Shown piece by piece: positions 10,628 through 20,667 of a stretch of 64,000 nt of DNA; position 1 is the first letter of the stretch; each line of letters opens with the position of its first letter. The stretch spans positions 2,120,001 to 2,184,000 of the forward strand of contig NZ_UGSP01000001.1 in assembly GCF_900454535.1 (NCBI RefSeq). Direction: 5' to 3'. The position numbers were made by a program, and so were the translations under genes. The notes under the pieces were generated by a model that had not been told where the DNA came from, searched no databases, and saw nothing but the letters and a program-made list of their open reading frames with translations. This DNA comes from Avibacterium avium (GTDB taxonomy: Bacteria > Pseudomonadota > Gammaproteobacteria > Enterobacterales > Pasteurellaceae).

Positions 10628-13342
10628 TTAACTATATTTCGCCGCACGATTGCCGTGGCAGTGTTTGTATTTCTTACCAGAACCGCAAGGGCAAGGTTCA
10701 TTACGCCCAATCTTACGATCTGATGGTGGCAATGGTGCTTGTTCCTGAGCTTGCTGATCATCGGCGGTGTTATATTGCATTTTTGCCTGCTCACGGGCTG
10801 CCATTTCTTGCTGCAATTTCTCTGCTTGCTCAATTTCTTCTTGAGTACGAATCTGAACTCGGCTTAAGGTGGTAATCACACTTAATTTTAACGCGTCCAA
10901 CATATCCGTAAACATTTGGAAAGACTCGCGTTTATATTCTTGTTTTGGATCTTTTTGTGCATAGCCACGCAAGTGAATACCACGGCGTAAATGATCCATC
11001 GAAGCAAGATGTTCTTTCCAAAGCTCATCAAGGGTTTGTAGCATAATGCCTTTTTCAAAATGACGCATTGATTCCGCACCAACAAGCTCTTCTTTGCGTT
11101 CATATTCTTTTTCTGCCGCGTCAATAATACGCTCACGCAAGGTTTCTTCGTGCAAGGCATTGTTTTCTTCTAACCAATGTTCAATCGGTAAATCAAGGGC
11201 AAAATCCTGTCTTAAACGCTGTTCTAGCCCCGGAATATCCCACATTTCTTCTAAGGAATTTGGTGGAATATATTGATCAATCACGCTGTTGAAGACATCT
11301 TGACGGATCACTTCAATGGTGTCAGCGATGTTTTCGTTATCCAACAGCTCATTACGTTGTTGATAAATCGCGTGGCGTTGATCGTTGGCAACGTCATCAA
11401 ATTCTAATAGATTTTTACGACCGTCAAAGTTATGCGCTTCAACTTTTGCTTGTGCAGAAGCAATCACTTTAGTGAGCAATTTCGATTCCATTGCTTCACC
11501 TGGTGTACTGAAGGCTTTGCGCATCATATTGAGCTTACCTTCGTTTAAGTAAATACGCATTAACGCATCGTCCAAGGATAAGTAAAAACGTGATGAACCT
11601 GGGTCACCTTGGCGGCCTGAACGTCCACGCAACTGGTTATCAATACGGCGTGATTCGTGGCGTTCCGTACCGATAATATGCAAGCCACCCGCTTGTTTTA
11701 CAATATCGTGGCGTTCTTGCCATTTGGCTTTGATTTCTTCAATTTGCGCTTCTGTTGGGTTATCTAGCTTCGCCACTTCAGCTTTCCAGTTACCGCCAAG
11801 CACAATATCTGTACCACGTCCTGCCATATTGGTGGCAATGGTTACGGCCCCCGGATAACCTGCATTAGCAATAATTTCCGCTTCTTGGGCGTGGAATTTT
11901 GCGTTTAATACGCTATGCTTAATGCCTGCTTTGGTTAAAGCATCAGATAACAATTCTGATTTTTCAATGGACGCCGTTCCCACCAACACGGGTTGGTTGC
12001 GCGCAATGCAATCCTTAATTTCTTCAATAATCGCAGCAAATTTGTACTGTTCATTTTCAAACATTAAATCCGTGCGATCATCACGAATCATTGGTCGATT
12101 AGTTGGGATCACAATGGTTTCCAAGCCATAAATTTGTTGGAATTCAAAGGCTTCGGTGTCCGCTGTCCCTGTCATTCCGGCTAATTTTTCATAAAGACGG
12201 AAATAGTTTTGGTAAGTGATAGAAGCGACCGTTTGGTTTTCATTTTGGATTGGTACACCTTCTTTTGCTTCAATAGCTTGGTGTAAACCTTCTGACCAAC
12301 GGCGACCTGCCATTGTACGCCCTGTATGCTCATCAACAATGATAATTTCGCCATCTTTTACGATGTAATCCACATCACGTTCAAACAATGTATGAGCTCG
12401 CAATGCGGCATAAACGTGGTGTAACAGCGTGACTTTGGCAGGAGAATACAAAGATTCAGTTTCTTGCATCAGGCCTTGATCGATCAACCATTGCTCGATT
12501 TTTTCTTGCCCACGTTCGGTGAGATACGCCTGTTTGCTTTTCAGATCTAAAGTGTAATCGCCATCACCTTGGTATTCTTCAGTGTCTTCTTTATCTTGTT
12601 TGATCAAATGAGGAATCAATTTATCAATGGCAATATAAAGTTCTGAACTGTCTTCCGCAGGCCCTGAAATGATCAACGGTGTACGCGCTTCGTCAATCAA
12701 AATAGAATCCACTTCATCAACCAAGGCATAATAAAGTTCTTTTTGGAAACGATCTTGTGCTGAATGAGCTAAATTATCACGCAAATAGTCAAAGCCTAAT
12801 TCACTATTAGTGGCATAGGTAATATCGGCAGCATAGGCAGCACGCTTTTCTTCTGCTGGCAAGCCCGGCACGTTTACCCCAACGGTCATTCCTAAAAATT
12901 CAAATAATGGGCGGTTAGTTTCCGCATCGCGGCGCGCAAGGTAATCATTCACCGTAACAACGTGAACGCCTTTTCCTGTTAAGGCATTAAGATAGCAAGG
13001 CAAGGTTGCAGTAAGGGTTTTCCCTTCCCCAGTGCGCATCTCTGCGATGCAACGATTATTCAGCACCATACCGCCAATGAGCTGCACATCAAAATGACGC
13101 ATACCGAGTACACGCTTACTCGCTTCACGCACGGTGGCAAAGGCTTCTGGCAATAAGCTTTGTAGGCTTTCGCCGTTTTTTAAGCGCTCACGAAATTCTG
13201 CCGTTTTGCCTTGCAACTGTTCATCGCTTAAGGCTTCAAACTCCGGCTCCATTTTGTTAATTTTGATCACTTGTTTATTCAAACGGCGCAGAATGCGATC
13301 ATTACGGCTACCAAAAATTTTTGTAAAAATAGTTCTAAACAT
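10628..13342 (-). CDS. secA: Preprotein translocase ATPase SecA
   Basis: Motor ATPase that drives proteins through SecYEG. The 904-residue product has Walker [10 protein letters not shown] near residue 105, the [19 protein letters not shown] block, the preprotein cross-linking region, [25 protein letters not shown], the helical scaffold, and a C-terminal zinc motif [13 protein letters not shown]. All expected elements are present and full length. Upstream on the same strand is a secM-like arrest-peptide gene, and the 85-base gap between them can fold, so secA is probably controlled by secretion-responsive translation as in E. coli. Confidence 0.98.
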   Translation of the reverse strand: MFRTIFTKIFGSRNDRILRRLNKQVIKINKMEPEFEALSDEQLQGKTAEFRERLKNGESLQSLLPEAFATVREASKRVLGMRHFDVQLIGGMVLNNRCIAEMRTGEGKTLTATLPCYLNALTGKGVHVVTVNDYLARRDAETNRPLFEFLGMTVGVNVPGLPAEEKRAAYAADITYATNSELGFDYLRDNLAHSAQDRFQKELYYALVDEVDSILIDEARTPLIISGPAEDSSELYIAIDKLIPHLIKQDKEDTEEYQGDGDYTLDLKSKQAYLTERGQEKIEQWLIDQGLMQETESLYSPAKVTLLHHVYAALRAHTLFERDVDYIVKDGEIIIVDEHTGRTMAGRRWSEGLHQAIEAKEGVPIQNENQTVASITYQNYFRLYEKLAGMTGTADTEAFEFQQIYGLETIVIPTNRPMIRDDRTDLMFENEQYKFAAIIEEIKDCIARNQPVLVGTASIEKSELLSDALTKAGIKHSVLNAKFHAQEAEIIANAGYPGAVTIATNMAGRGTDIVLGGNWKAEVAKLDNPTEAQIEEIKAKWQERHDIVKQAGGLHIIGTERHESRRIDNQLRGRSGRQGDPGSSRFYLSLDDALMRIYLNEGKLNMMRKAFSTPGEAMESKLLTKVIASAQAKVEAHNFDGRKNLLEFDDVANDQRHAIYQQRNELLDNENIADTIEVIRQDVFNSVIDQYIPPNSLEEMWDIPGLEQRLRQDFALDLPIEHWLEENNALHEETLRERIIDAAEKEYERKEELVGAESMRHFEKGIMLQTLDELWKEHLASMDHLRRGIHLRGYAQKDPKQEYKRESFQMFTDMLDALKLSVITTLSRVQIRTQEEIEQAEKLQQEMAAREQAKMQYNTADDQQAQEQAPLPPSDRKIGRNEPCPCGSGKKYKHCHGNRAAKYS

Positions 13343-13427
13343 AATTTTATTTCTTTTATATCAATAGGTTAAATTAAACTTCAGCAATCGCTGAAATCAG
13401 TTAAAAGGTATTTACTAGAAAGAAAGG
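13343..13427 (-). promoter_or_regulatory. secM-secA intergenic RNA switch (predicted)
   Basis: On the minus strand, TTTCTTT (13425-13419), three bases after the secM stop, can pair with AAAGAAA (13356-13350). That second segment lies seven bases before the secA ATG, in the Shine-Dalgarno position. Between them is a perfect TTCAGC-AATC-GCTGAA hairpin (13395-13380). A ribosome stalled at the SecM C-terminus would reach the first arm and free the second. The pairing is A/T-rich and short, so stability is uncertain. Confidence 0.5.
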
Positions 13428-13739
13428 TTAAGCCGCAGGGCCAGCGCGGATCGGCGTGGCGACACTGAGTACAGGAAAAACAAAGTGCGGTGCTTTTTTA
13501 GTGAGAATTTTCGGCGCAACAAAATTTTTTTTGCTTGGTTTTTGTTGCTGTTGAATAATTTGTTTGTGGGCAACCAGCTGATGACAAGCAAGCTGTTGCA
13601 TTTGACGTTGTTCGCGCGAATAATTTTCACAGGCAAGCCCAGCATTTTCCACGCCTTGCGCATTAGGCAAGGCAAAGATCGCAATCATACTGAGTAGTAA
13701 TTGCGACCAAAAATGCTGTGTGCTTTTAGATGAAATCAT
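13428..13739 (-). CDS. secM: SecM-type secretion monitor with C-terminal arrest motif
   Basis: The 103-residue product has an N-terminal signal peptide (hydrophobic SQLLLSMIAIFALPNAQG), a Gln-rich basic middle, and ends HFVFPVLSVATPIRAGPAA. IRAGP at residues 97-101 is identical to the core of the E. coli SecM arrest sequence, where elongation stops at the Gly with prolyl-tRNA in the A site. The E. coli upstream Phe-x4-Trp-Ile spacing is not kept: there is no Trp and the segment is one residue shorter. It lies directly upstream of secA, the canonical secM position. E. coli SecM is about 170 residues, so this is a short version. Function is inferred from motif, signal peptide and location. Confidence 0.82.
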   Translation of the reverse strand: MISSKSTQHFWSQLLLSMIAIFALPNAQGVENAGLACENYSREQRQMQQLACHQLVAHKQIIQQQQKPSKKNFVAPKILTKKAPHFVFPVLSVATPIRAGPAA

Positions 13740-13845
13740 TCGGTAACTTATTTTTAATTAAAAATTCGCTGTTATTGTAGCGGAAAATCACTACAATGTC
13801 TTATTCTGATGTGTAATATTAGGGCAAAAAAGCCGAAAACAAGCG

Positions 13846-14160
13846 ATGCGATACAGTAAACCAACTAACGTACAAGATGTGCTAGAAAATTCCAGCCTAG
13901 GCAAAATTATGCAAAAAGGCATTTTGTTACAACAACTGAACGAGCAAGTAGAACGCCTATTTCCCAATCAATTTAAAGGCTTTTATCGCGTTGCCAATCT
14001 TTCCGAAACCACGTTGGTGATTGAAGTGGCAAATGCAATGGTGCGCCAAAGTTTGTTATTCAAAGAAAAAGATCTCTTGGCAAAAGTGCAAGGCTTAAAT
14101 CCACAGATTCAGCAACTTCAATTTAAAGTGAATCCTGCTTTAATCACTCAGCCACGTTGA
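13846..14160 (+). CDS. DUF721 (DciA-like) protein
   Basis: The 104-residue product (MRYSKPTNVQDVLENSSLGKIMQKG...) has the pattern of the DUF721 family: an N-terminal helix followed by a KH-like fold with NLSETTLVIEVANAMVRQSLLFKEKDLLAKV. DciA members of this family load the replicative helicase in many bacteria lacking DnaC; whether this one does is inference. It is divergent from secM and its last 13 bases overlap the convergent dam gene. No strong ribosome binding site is visible before the ATG. Confidence 0.75.
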   Translation: MRYSKPTNVQDVLENSSLGKIMQKGILLQQLNEQVERLFPNQFKGFYRVANLSETTLVIEVANAMVRQSLLFKEKDLLAKVQGLNPQIQQLQFKVNPALITQPR

Positions 14161-15014
14161 GTTTTTTGCCCGTGAAAGCTGGCGATCAGCTCGTTCACCT
14201 TAATGCGCTTGTGCGAAGCTTGGCTGATTGAGCGCTGTACTTTTAAGCGTTTGATTTTCGCCCCGTGGTAAATTTGACGGGTAAATTTGGTATCGTGATT
14301 AGAAATTAGCACGGGAATTTGTCGTTCCCTTGCGGTGCGGTGCGCCAATTCTGCTAAGGCTTGCTGATGATCTAAGGAAAATTCATTGCCAGCATAGCCA
14401 GTAAAATTGGTTTCCTGCTTAATGGGCGCATAGGGAGGATCACAATAAATCACTGAGTTTTCATCAGCAAATTTAAACGCTTCGTGAAAATCTGCGCAAA
14501 TAAACACCGCACTTTGTGCTTTATGGGCAAAATAGCGTAACTCAATTTCGGGGAAATAATGGGTTTTATAGCGTCCAAATGGCACATTAAACTCATTTTT
14601 GCTGTTGTAACGACACAAGCCATTAAAGCCAAAGCGATTAAGATACAAAAACAACACGGAACGCTCAAAGTTATTGGTAGATTGGTTAAACTGAGCGCGC
14701 CGTGCGTAATAATAGTCGGGCGTATTCGCATCAGGGTGAAAAAAGACCGTTTTCACAGCTTCAATATACAAATTGACATCTTGTTTAACGGTGTTAAATA
14801 GATTGATCAGATCTGCATTAATATCCACCAAAATGTAGCGTTCAAATTGGCTATTCAAAAAAACAGCCCCAGCCCCCACGAAAGGTTCAATAAGACATTG
14901 TTTTTTCTTAGGAAATAATTTATTGATTTGATCCGTAAGACGAAACTTTCCCCCCGCCCATTTTAGAAAAGGGCGGTATTTTTGTTGTGGGAAAATTGTC
15001 GCATCAGGATACAT
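14148..15014 (-). CDS. dam: DNA adenine methylase (GATC)
   Basis: Methylates adenine in GATC, supporting mismatch repair strand choice and replication timing. The 288-residue product has the AdoMet motif FLKWAGGK at residues 16-23, EPFVGAGAVFLNS, and the catalytic DPPYAP. Length is normal for Dam (E. coli 278). It lies five bases downstream of aroB. E. coli has damX between aroB and dam; here damX is absent. Confidence 0.96.
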   Translation of the reverse strand: MYPDATIFPQQKYRPFLKWAGGKFRLTDQINKLFPKKKQCLIEPFVGAGAVFLNSQFERYILVDINADLINLFNTVKQDVNLYIEAVKTVFFHPDANTPDYYYARRAQFNQSTNNFERSVLFLYLNRFGFNGLCRYNSKNEFNVPFGRYKTHYFPEIELRYFAHKAQSAVFICADFHEAFKFADENSVIYCDPPYAPIKQETNFTGYAGNEFSLDHQQALAELAHRTARERQIPVLISNHDTKFTRQIYHGAKIKRLKVQRSISQASHKRIKVNELIASFHGQKTQRG

Positions 15015-15019
15015 TGAGA

Positions 15020-16111
15020 TCAGTCAGTTTGTGTGCAACGTGCAATGGCTGCAAGAACAAGATCTTTGTCGCTATCGCTCGCCACATAAGCTTGCCCGAG
15101 AGATTTTAGCAGCACAAGGCGTAACTTGCCTGCTAGCACTTTTTTATCGCGCATCATATGCGGTAAATAATCTTCAGGTTGCATTGTATCTGGTGAAAGT
15201 GTTGGCAAATTAGCGCGTGCAAAGAGCTTTTCTAAACGCCCTACATCTTGCACCGATAAATCCCCTAACATTTCAGAAAGCGCAGCCGCCATCATTGAAC
15301 CAGCTGCTACCGCTTCACCGTGTAGCCATTGCCCATAGCCTAAATGGGTTTCAATGGCGTGGCCAAAAGTATGGCCTAAATTGAGCAATGCGCGATCACC
15401 TTTTTCTGTTTCATCTCTTGCCACCACGTCCGCTTTAATTTGGCAACAACGCGCGATACATTGCTGCAACGGCGCTTGTTCAAGGGCAACCAATTCATCA
15501 ATGTGCTGTTCTAGCCATTCAAAGAAAGGATAATCTAAAATCGCACCATATTTAATCACTTCCGCCAAACCTGCATTAACTTCGCGTTTTGGCAAGGTAT
15601 TCAAGGTGAGTGTATCGACAATCACAGTACAAGGCTGATAAAACGCCCCGATCATATTTTTACCTAAAGGGTGATTAACTGCGGTTTTACCCCCCACAGA
15701 AGAATCCACTTGTGCAAGTAAGGTAGTTGGAATTTGGATAAAACGCACACCACGTTGATAACTGGCAGCGGCATAACCCACGACATCACCAATCACACCG
15801 CCACCTAGAGCAATTAAGGTGGTATCGCGGCCGTGATTTTTTTCTAATAAGGCGGTAAAAATTAGATTAAGCGACTCAAGGTTTTTGTATTGTTCACCAT
15901 CAGGCAATAACAGGTGATCAACCTGACAACCCAATTCCGTCAAGGTTTTCGTTACCTGCGCAAGATAATGTTGTGCAATAGTTGGATTGCTCACGATCAT
16001 CACTTTATCGCCCGATTTTAGGGGATAAACACTCGGATCAGAAAGCAAGCCTGCGCCGATATAAATAGGATAACGGCGTTCTTTTAATTCAACATTTACG
16101 CACAACATCAT
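15020..16111 (-). CDS. aroB: 3-dehydroquinate synthase
   Basis: Second step of the shikimate pathway: DAHP to 3-dehydroquinate, using NAD and a divalent metal. The 363-residue product contains [52 protein letters not shown] (shown here in part: [10 protein letters not shown]), and [12 protein letters not shown] with metal ligands. Length matches E. coli AroB (362). It follows aroK by 17 bases, so aroK-aroB-dam is one transcription unit. Confidence 0.97.
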   Translation of the reverse strand: MMLCVNVELKERRYPIYIGAGLLSDPSVYPLKSGDKVMIVSNPTIAQHYLAQVTKTLTELGCQVDHLLLPDGEQYKNLESLNLIFTALLEKNHGRDTTLIALGGGVIGDVVGYAAASYQRGVRFIQIPTTLLAQVDSSVGGKTAVNHPLGKNMIGAFYQPCTVIVDTLTLNTLPKREVNAGLAEVIKYGAILDYPFFEWLEQHIDELVALEQAPLQQCIARCCQIKADVVARDETEKGDRALLNLGHTFGHAIETHLGYGQWLHGEAVAAGSMMAAALSEMLGDLSVQDVGRLEKLFARANLPTLSPDTMQPEDYLPHMMRDKKVLAGKLRLVLLKSLGQAYVASDSDKDLVLAAIARCTQTD

Positions 16112-16128
16112 TTTTTCCTTTTGCTTAA

Positions 16129-16656
16129 TTAGCCGTTGATATTTTCAATTAAATCAACAATTTGATTTGCCATTACTTTGGCACTTTGATCATCAGTAGG
16201 TAAGGTAATATCCGCCACTTCTTGATAAAGTGGATTACGAATTTTTGATAGATCTTCTAACACTTGACGCGGATCTTCCACATCTTGCAATAATGGACGT
16301 TTTTTATCACGTTGAGTACGTTGGAATTGTTTTTCCACCGTGGTTTCTAAATAGATCACAATGCCACGGGCAGAAAGGTGATTACGGTTTTCTTTTGACA
16401 TCACCGCACCGCCGCCTGTAGAAAGCACAATGCCTTGTTTTTGTGTTAATTCATTAATAATACGTTCTTCGCGTTTGCGGAAGCCTTCTTCACCTTCAAC
16501 ATCAAAAATCCAGCTAATGTCAGCGCCAGCACGTTGTTCAATTTCCGCATCTGTATCAATAAAATCCATTCCTAACATTTGCGCTAATTGACGACCAATA
16601 GTGCTTTTCCCTGCTCCCATTGGGCCTACTAAGAAAATATTACGTTTCTCTGCCAT
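16129..16656 (-). CDS. aroK: Shikimate kinase I
   Basis: Phosphorylates shikimate with ATP. I place the start at 16656 ([19 protein letters not shown]), giving 175 residues, against 173 in E. coli AroK. The longer open frame upstream to 16731 adds a non-homologous extension and is rejected. Visible motifs: Walker [12 protein letters not shown], shikimate-binding [11 protein letters not shown], and [11 protein letters not shown]. It heads aroK-aroB-dam and lies 157 bases downstream of the competence secretin gene. Confidence 0.96.
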   Translation of the reverse strand: MAEKRNIFLVGPMGAGKSTIGRQLAQMLGMDFIDTDAEIEQRAGADISWIFDVEGEEGFRKREERIINELTQKQGIVLSTGGGAVMSKENRNHLSARGIVIYLETTVEKQFQRTQRDKKRPLLQDVEDPRQVLEDLSKIRNPLYQEVADITLPTDDQSAKVMANQIVDLIENING

Positions 16657-16813
16657 TTTTCGTTGTTCTTCTTTAATAAAATTTAAAATAATTGATCTTT
16701 CCGACAAATAAAAAGACAACCACAAAATCAAATATGGTTGCTAAAAGATCACCCAAAAAAATAATGGGGATTATCTCAATAAATGCCCACCTTTTTCAAC
16801 CGTCAAAGCAGAT

Positions 16814-18244
16814 TTATTTACCAGATTTGTGCGAAATCTTGCTAGAAGATGGCGAAGTGCGGTAATTTTTTGGCGGATTTTTCACCGCACTTTGTTTTTC
16901 GGCCAGTTGCCCTTTTTTGATCAAATGTGGTGTGACGAAAATCACCAATTCCCGTTTTTGATGACGCTCTACTTCTTTACTAAACAAACGTTTAATCACA
17001 GGAATATCACCTAGCACAGGCACTTTATCTAAGGCTTTGGTAATGGTATCGTGGAAGATGCCACCTAGCACAATGGTTTCTCCATCTTGTGCGAAAACTT
17101 GCGTGTTAATCTCTTGCTTATCAATAGAAATCACTTCGTTTTCACCATAAGCCACGCGCCCACCAGGAGCATTTTGACTCACCACCAAATCTAACAAAAT
17201 GCCGTTATTTTTGGATAAATGTGGCGTTACTTCTAGCCCCAGCACCGCTTCGCGAAACTCAATGCTCTGGCTGTCATTTTTATTATTATTTACCACGTAA
17301 GGAATTTCTGTACCTTGCTTGATGCTTGCGCTTTTCTTATTAGTGGTAAGCAAACTTGGGCTAGCGATAATTTCTACGCTATTTTCTCGCTCCAAGGCGG
17401 TTAATTCTAAATCAAGCAATCTTCCATTGATTTTGGCAATCTGCAACGCCACCGAGCCTGCAGGGGTATTGGTGGTAGCGAAATTGACGTTGAGATTATC
17501 AGTAATATTGGCAAAACCGTTCGCATTCAGACTACCCATTACTTTATGGCTTGCATCTGTTGGCGTAAAAATCCCCCAACGCACGCCAAGTTCTTTCAAA
17601 CTTTCATCACTAATGGTGACAATGCGCGCTTCAATGGCGATCTGTTCAATGGGCTTATCCATTTCCGTAACCAAGCGTTTCATTTGGTTTAATACGGCTT
17701 TTTCATCTTTAATAATCAATAGGTTACTGCGATCATCAAAACTCATACTGCCATTTGCTGAAAGCAACGATCCACTGCCCGAAGTGAGCGTTTTCATCAC
17801 TTCAGATGCTTTAGCATAGTGCAATTTTATTGTCATTGTTGATAATGTGGGTAAGGCTGGTGCGCTGACATAAGATGTGTTATCCACAAACTCCGTTGGT
17901 GCATTATCAAGGGGTTCTGGCATAGTCAATGGAGAAGCTTTGCTGAGATAATAGATGTCATTTTCTTTGTGCAAATGGATTCCCTTAATTTTCGTTATCG
18001 CATTGAGAAACTGCTCCCAATCGGCATCTTTCAAGCGTAAAGAAAGCGATCCTTCCAGCTCATCATCAATTACCAAATTGATATTTTGTTGATCCGCAAT
18101 TTGTTGCAAAGTGCTAACCAAAGGCGCTTGTTTAAGATAAATAGAAAATTTTTCCGCACTAAATGCGAACATTGAAGTAACTAAAAAACAGCTTAAAAAT
18201 ACACTGCACTTTAGCCAATAACGCCAAGATAATACTAATTTCAT
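16814..18244 (-). CDS. comE: Competence secretin ComE (PilQ/HofQ family)
   Basis: Outer-membrane secretin pore for type IV pilus-driven DNA uptake. With the ATG at 18244 the product has 476 residues. The longer frame starts at a TTG four codons upstream, inside the likely ribosome binding sequence. Signal peptide (hydrophobic SVFLSCFLVTSMFAFSA), N-terminal STN-like domain (PLVSTLQQIADQQNINLVID), a secretin N1 domain (IKLHYAKASEVMKTL), then the secretin core with IEARIVTISDESLKELGVRWG, PSLLTTNKKSASIKQGTEIPY and VPVLGDIPVIKRLF. Last gene of the comABCDE operon. In H. influenzae comF follows; here aroK does. Confidence 0.93.
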   Translation of the reverse strand: MKLVLSWRYWLKCSVFLSCFLVTSMFAFSAEKFSIYLKQAPLVSTLQQIADQQNINLVIDDELEGSLSLRLKDADWEQFLNAITKIKGIHLHKENDIYYLSKASPLTMPEPLDNAPTEFVDNTSYVSAPALPTLSTMTIKLHYAKASEVMKTLTSGSGSLLSANGSMSFDDRSNLLIIKDEKAVLNQMKRLVTEMDKPIEQIAIEARIVTISDESLKELGVRWGIFTPTDASHKVMGSLNANGFANITDNLNVNFATTNTPAGSVALQIAKINGRLLDLELTALERENSVEIIASPSLLTTNKKSASIKQGTEIPYVVNNNKNDSQSIEFREAVLGLEVTPHLSKNNGILLDLVVSQNAPGGRVAYGENEVISIDKQEINTQVFAQDGETIVLGGIFHDTITKALDKVPVLGDIPVIKRLFSKEVERHQKRELVIFVTPHLIKKGQLAEKQSAVKNPPKNYRTSPSSSKISHKSGK

Positions 18245-18273
18245 TTCTCCACCCAACCATTAAACGCCATTAT

Positions 18274-18672
18274 TTATAAGGTTAATTCAATCATTTTTGC
18301 ATTTCGGCAATCACCGCTATCATTATGTTTCCCATCAATAATTTTAACTTTATTTAAGGAAATCATCTCAAATTTTAGCGCCTCTTTAGTAAACACATCA
18401 CGTTCAGAAAACAGCCAAATTTTTTGTGTTGAATCAAGAAAAAATGCTTGTTTATATTGAGGATTTTCTATCACACCAATTAAAGTTAATTGTTCAAAAT
18501 CAATATGACTAGCCAATATGGTTTCTGTTTTATAACAATTATTTTTCGTTTTTTGCACAGTAGGCATTTGTTCCGTATTTTTTAGTTTACGCTGTTTGTG
18601 GTCAAAGGGATCATTGGCATAACCTACTAATGCCATTGAACAATAAAAGAAAAATATTATTCTTTTTAACAC
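18274..18672 (-). CDS. comD: Competence protein ComD (PilP-like)
   Basis: A 132-residue protein with an N-terminal hydrophobic segment (IIFFFYCSMALVGYA), consistent with a PilP-like periplasmic or lipoprotein partner that links the inner-membrane pilus platform to the secretin. No lipobox is obvious. Sequence similarity to PilP is weak by eye; identification rests on size, signal segment and position between comC and comE. It starts 10 bases after the comC stop. Confidence 0.8.
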   Translation of the reverse strand: MLKRIIFFFYCSMALVGYANDPFDHKQRKLKNTEQMPTVQKTKNNCYKTETILASHIDFEQLTLIGVIENPQYKQAFFLDSTQKIWLFSERDVFTKEALKFEMISLNKVKIIDGKHNDSGDCRNAKMIELTL

Positions 18673-18682
18673 CGTACTTCTC

Positions 18683-19213
18683 CTATTTATTTTCTCTGTT
18701 TAATTGCAAGGATAATTCAGCCGAAATAGAATGAGAATTTTCACCCTGTTCTATTTTTTCAATTTTCATACTTAATAAATTTAACTCAAAATCTGGGGAT
18801 AGAAGATACTTTAAGAAGCCTGAAAAAATGGCATAATCCGTTGTTAATTTAATCTCTATTACAGGTGAATTGGAATATATCCATTCACTGGTTAAAATTG
18901 CTAACTGTTCGCTATTAGAATGAGAAATAAAGGTATTAACTTTTGCCGTCTTAGCAATAATTTCATCGCCTAATTTTTGATTAGTCATATTTTCTAACTG
19001 TTGAATAATCTTTTGCTGATGCATAATTTCTTTTTCTTTTAAAGAGATTTTATCTTGAATATGTTCTTTTTCCTGTAAAAGCGCAAAGCCATTTACCATT
19101 AAATAGAAAGGCACACATAACGCCAGAAAGGCTAGAATTGCCATTTGCTGGAGTCTAGGTAAAAATACAATTTTCCTGATTAATTCGTTAGGTTGATTAA
19201 GGATCTCAGTCAT
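18683..19213 (-). CDS. comC: Competence protein ComC (PilO-like)
   Basis: A 176-residue bitopic membrane protein: a cytoplasmic N-terminus, one transmembrane segment (MAILAFLALCVPFYLMVNGFA), then a coiled coil (EKEHIQDKISLKEKEI...) and a small periplasmic domain, the PilO layout. It overlaps comB by eight bases. PilN and PilO homologues form a heterodimer aligning the pilus machine in the inner membrane. Confidence 0.83.
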   Translation of the reverse strand: MTEILNQPNELIRKIVFLPRLQQMAILAFLALCVPFYLMVNGFALLQEKEHIQDKISLKEKEIMHQQKIIQQLENMTNQKLGDEIIAKTAKVNTFISHSNSEQLAILTSEWIYSNSPVIEIKLTTDYAIFSGFLKYLLSPDFELNLLSMKIEKIEQGENSHSISAELSLQLNRENK

Positions 19214-19721
19214 TTTTTTCTCTCAGCTGTAAACCAAATTCAAACCAAAAGGCAGAATGGTTAAGTTGTAAATTAACTAGTTCTTGTTGGCTAAAAATCT
19301 CGGCTTGTTGAATAAAGTTTTTAATATCATCAAATTCTTTCTGATTTTTCGACCGCCCTTTTAGATGTAAGTGTTGAGAAGAAAGAGATAATTCAGACAA
19401 TTCGCCTTCTTCAAATGGTAAGTTAGACAACCATTGCATAAGCCCAATGACTTGCGAATAAGAAGCTCCCTGCCCTATTTCTTTTGGCTGATATTTGGCG
19501 CGTAAGGCAACCAATTTTTGTACTAATTGCGCATAGTCTTTTTCTTGCTTTTGTAATTGCACTTTTTGTTCAACTATTATTAGTTTTTCACTGCCAATCC
19601 ATTGATTAAGCATTACACTTAACAATAAAGAAATAATAAATGCGATACTTAAGAAAATAAGAAATTGCTTTCTCTTTTGCTGAAAAAGCACAATGCGCCA
19701 AGGTAATAAATTAATACTCAT
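19206..19721 (-). CDS. comB: Competence protein ComB (PilN-like)
   Basis: A 171-residue bitopic protein. The N-terminus MSINLLPWR is the PilN signature (the INLLPWR motif that docks onto PilM), followed by a transmembrane segment (FLIFLSIAFIISLLLSVML) and a coiled-coil/ferredoxin-like periplasmic region. Its ATG overlaps the comA stop (ATGA), so translation is coupled. Confidence 0.87.
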   Translation of the reverse strand: MSINLLPWRIVLFQQKRKQFLIFLSIAFIISLLLSVMLNQWIGSEKLIIVEQKVQLQKQEKDYAQLVQKLVALRAKYQPKEIGQGASYSQVIGLMQWLSNLPFEEGELSELSLSSQHLHLKGRSKNQKEFDDIKNFIQQAEIFSQQELVNLQLNHSAFWFEFGLQLREKND

Positions 19722-20518
19722 AAACTAGCAAATTGATTTTTATAAAAAAGTTGTTTCCATAGGGCATTACCAAGGGCAATTATTGGTATATCTGTATTAA
19801 TCTTCACCCAATCTGGTGGGCAATCTTCAAACTGTTGGGACTGACTAAGAACATACACTTTTTTCGGTGTAAGGTGATAACGTTGGCAAAAATCTTGATA
19901 AAGTGCGGTTAAATTTGTATCGATTTTTTGCATAAAAGACATTCCTTGAAAATGCAACTGAATGGCTAAACTTTGCTGTTCATCTTGATAAAGTAATAAT
20001 GCGTCATTTTCTAATTCATTCTGATGCAAATATTCAAATGCGCGAATAATGCTATTAATGGCACTATCTAATACATCAATAGAAATAGTTTGATATTCAC
20101 TCACATAATCTTTTGCAATCTGTTTTTTAATCGCAAAAATATCTAATTTGAAGCCTTGTTTTAATACACTAGAAGCATAATCAAACCAAATCTCCGTTAA
20201 TGGTATTGGCAATTCTTTGGATAATAAAAAACGGCATTGTTGCTCACATTCATTCGGTTTTAGCGGATAAGGTAAAATCAGGGTTTTAAACCAAGTATTT
20301 TGTGGGGCAATTGCTGTAACAAAGCTAAGATATTTCAAGTTATTATCAGGAAACAGCTGGGCTACCCATTGATTTATTTTGTTACTGTCTAGTCCAGATT
20401 TTAGCTGCAAATAATGCGCTTGATATTGCCCATCAAAACAAACACAATCATAGCCTTGCGCTGATTTCCATATTCCAATTTGAATCTTTTGATAAGATTT
20501 TTGCTTTATGTTAATCAT
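19718..20518 (-). CDS. comA: Competence protein ComA (PilM-like)
   Basis: Cytoplasmic actin-like protein that binds the PilN N-terminus. I choose the second ATG at 20518 (MINIKQKSYQK, 266 residues). AAGGAA lies at suitable spacing before it and only two bases before the first ATG at 20524. The product is soluble, about the size of PilM-type proteins, and is the first gene of comABCDE. A competence CRP-S site lies about 150 bases upstream. Low similarity to PilM by eye; the call rests on operon position and the ComB docking motif. Confidence 0.85.
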   Translation of the reverse strand: MINIKQKSYQKIQIGIWKSAQGYDCVCFDGQYQAHYLQLKSGLDSNKINQWVAQLFPDNNLKYLSFVTAIAPQNTWFKTLILPYPLKPNECEQQCRFLLSKELPIPLTEIWFDYASSVLKQGFKLDIFAIKKQIAKDYVSEYQTISIDVLDSAINSIIRAFEYLHQNELENDALLLYQDEQQSLAIQLHFQGMSFMQKIDTNLTALYQDFCQRYHLTPKKVYVLSQSQQFEDCPPDWVKINTDIPIIALGNALWKQLFYKNQFASL

Positions 20519-20667
20519 TCTCATTTCCTTAATTTTCCACGAATAATTGAATTTTTAGCTTTCGATTTGAAGCGCTACTCTTTATACTTAAGGTTTACCT
20601 AAGAAACCTAAGCATTTGCATAGATAGTTTTCTGATTTTTTCTCAAATTGCACTAATCAAGAGAGTT

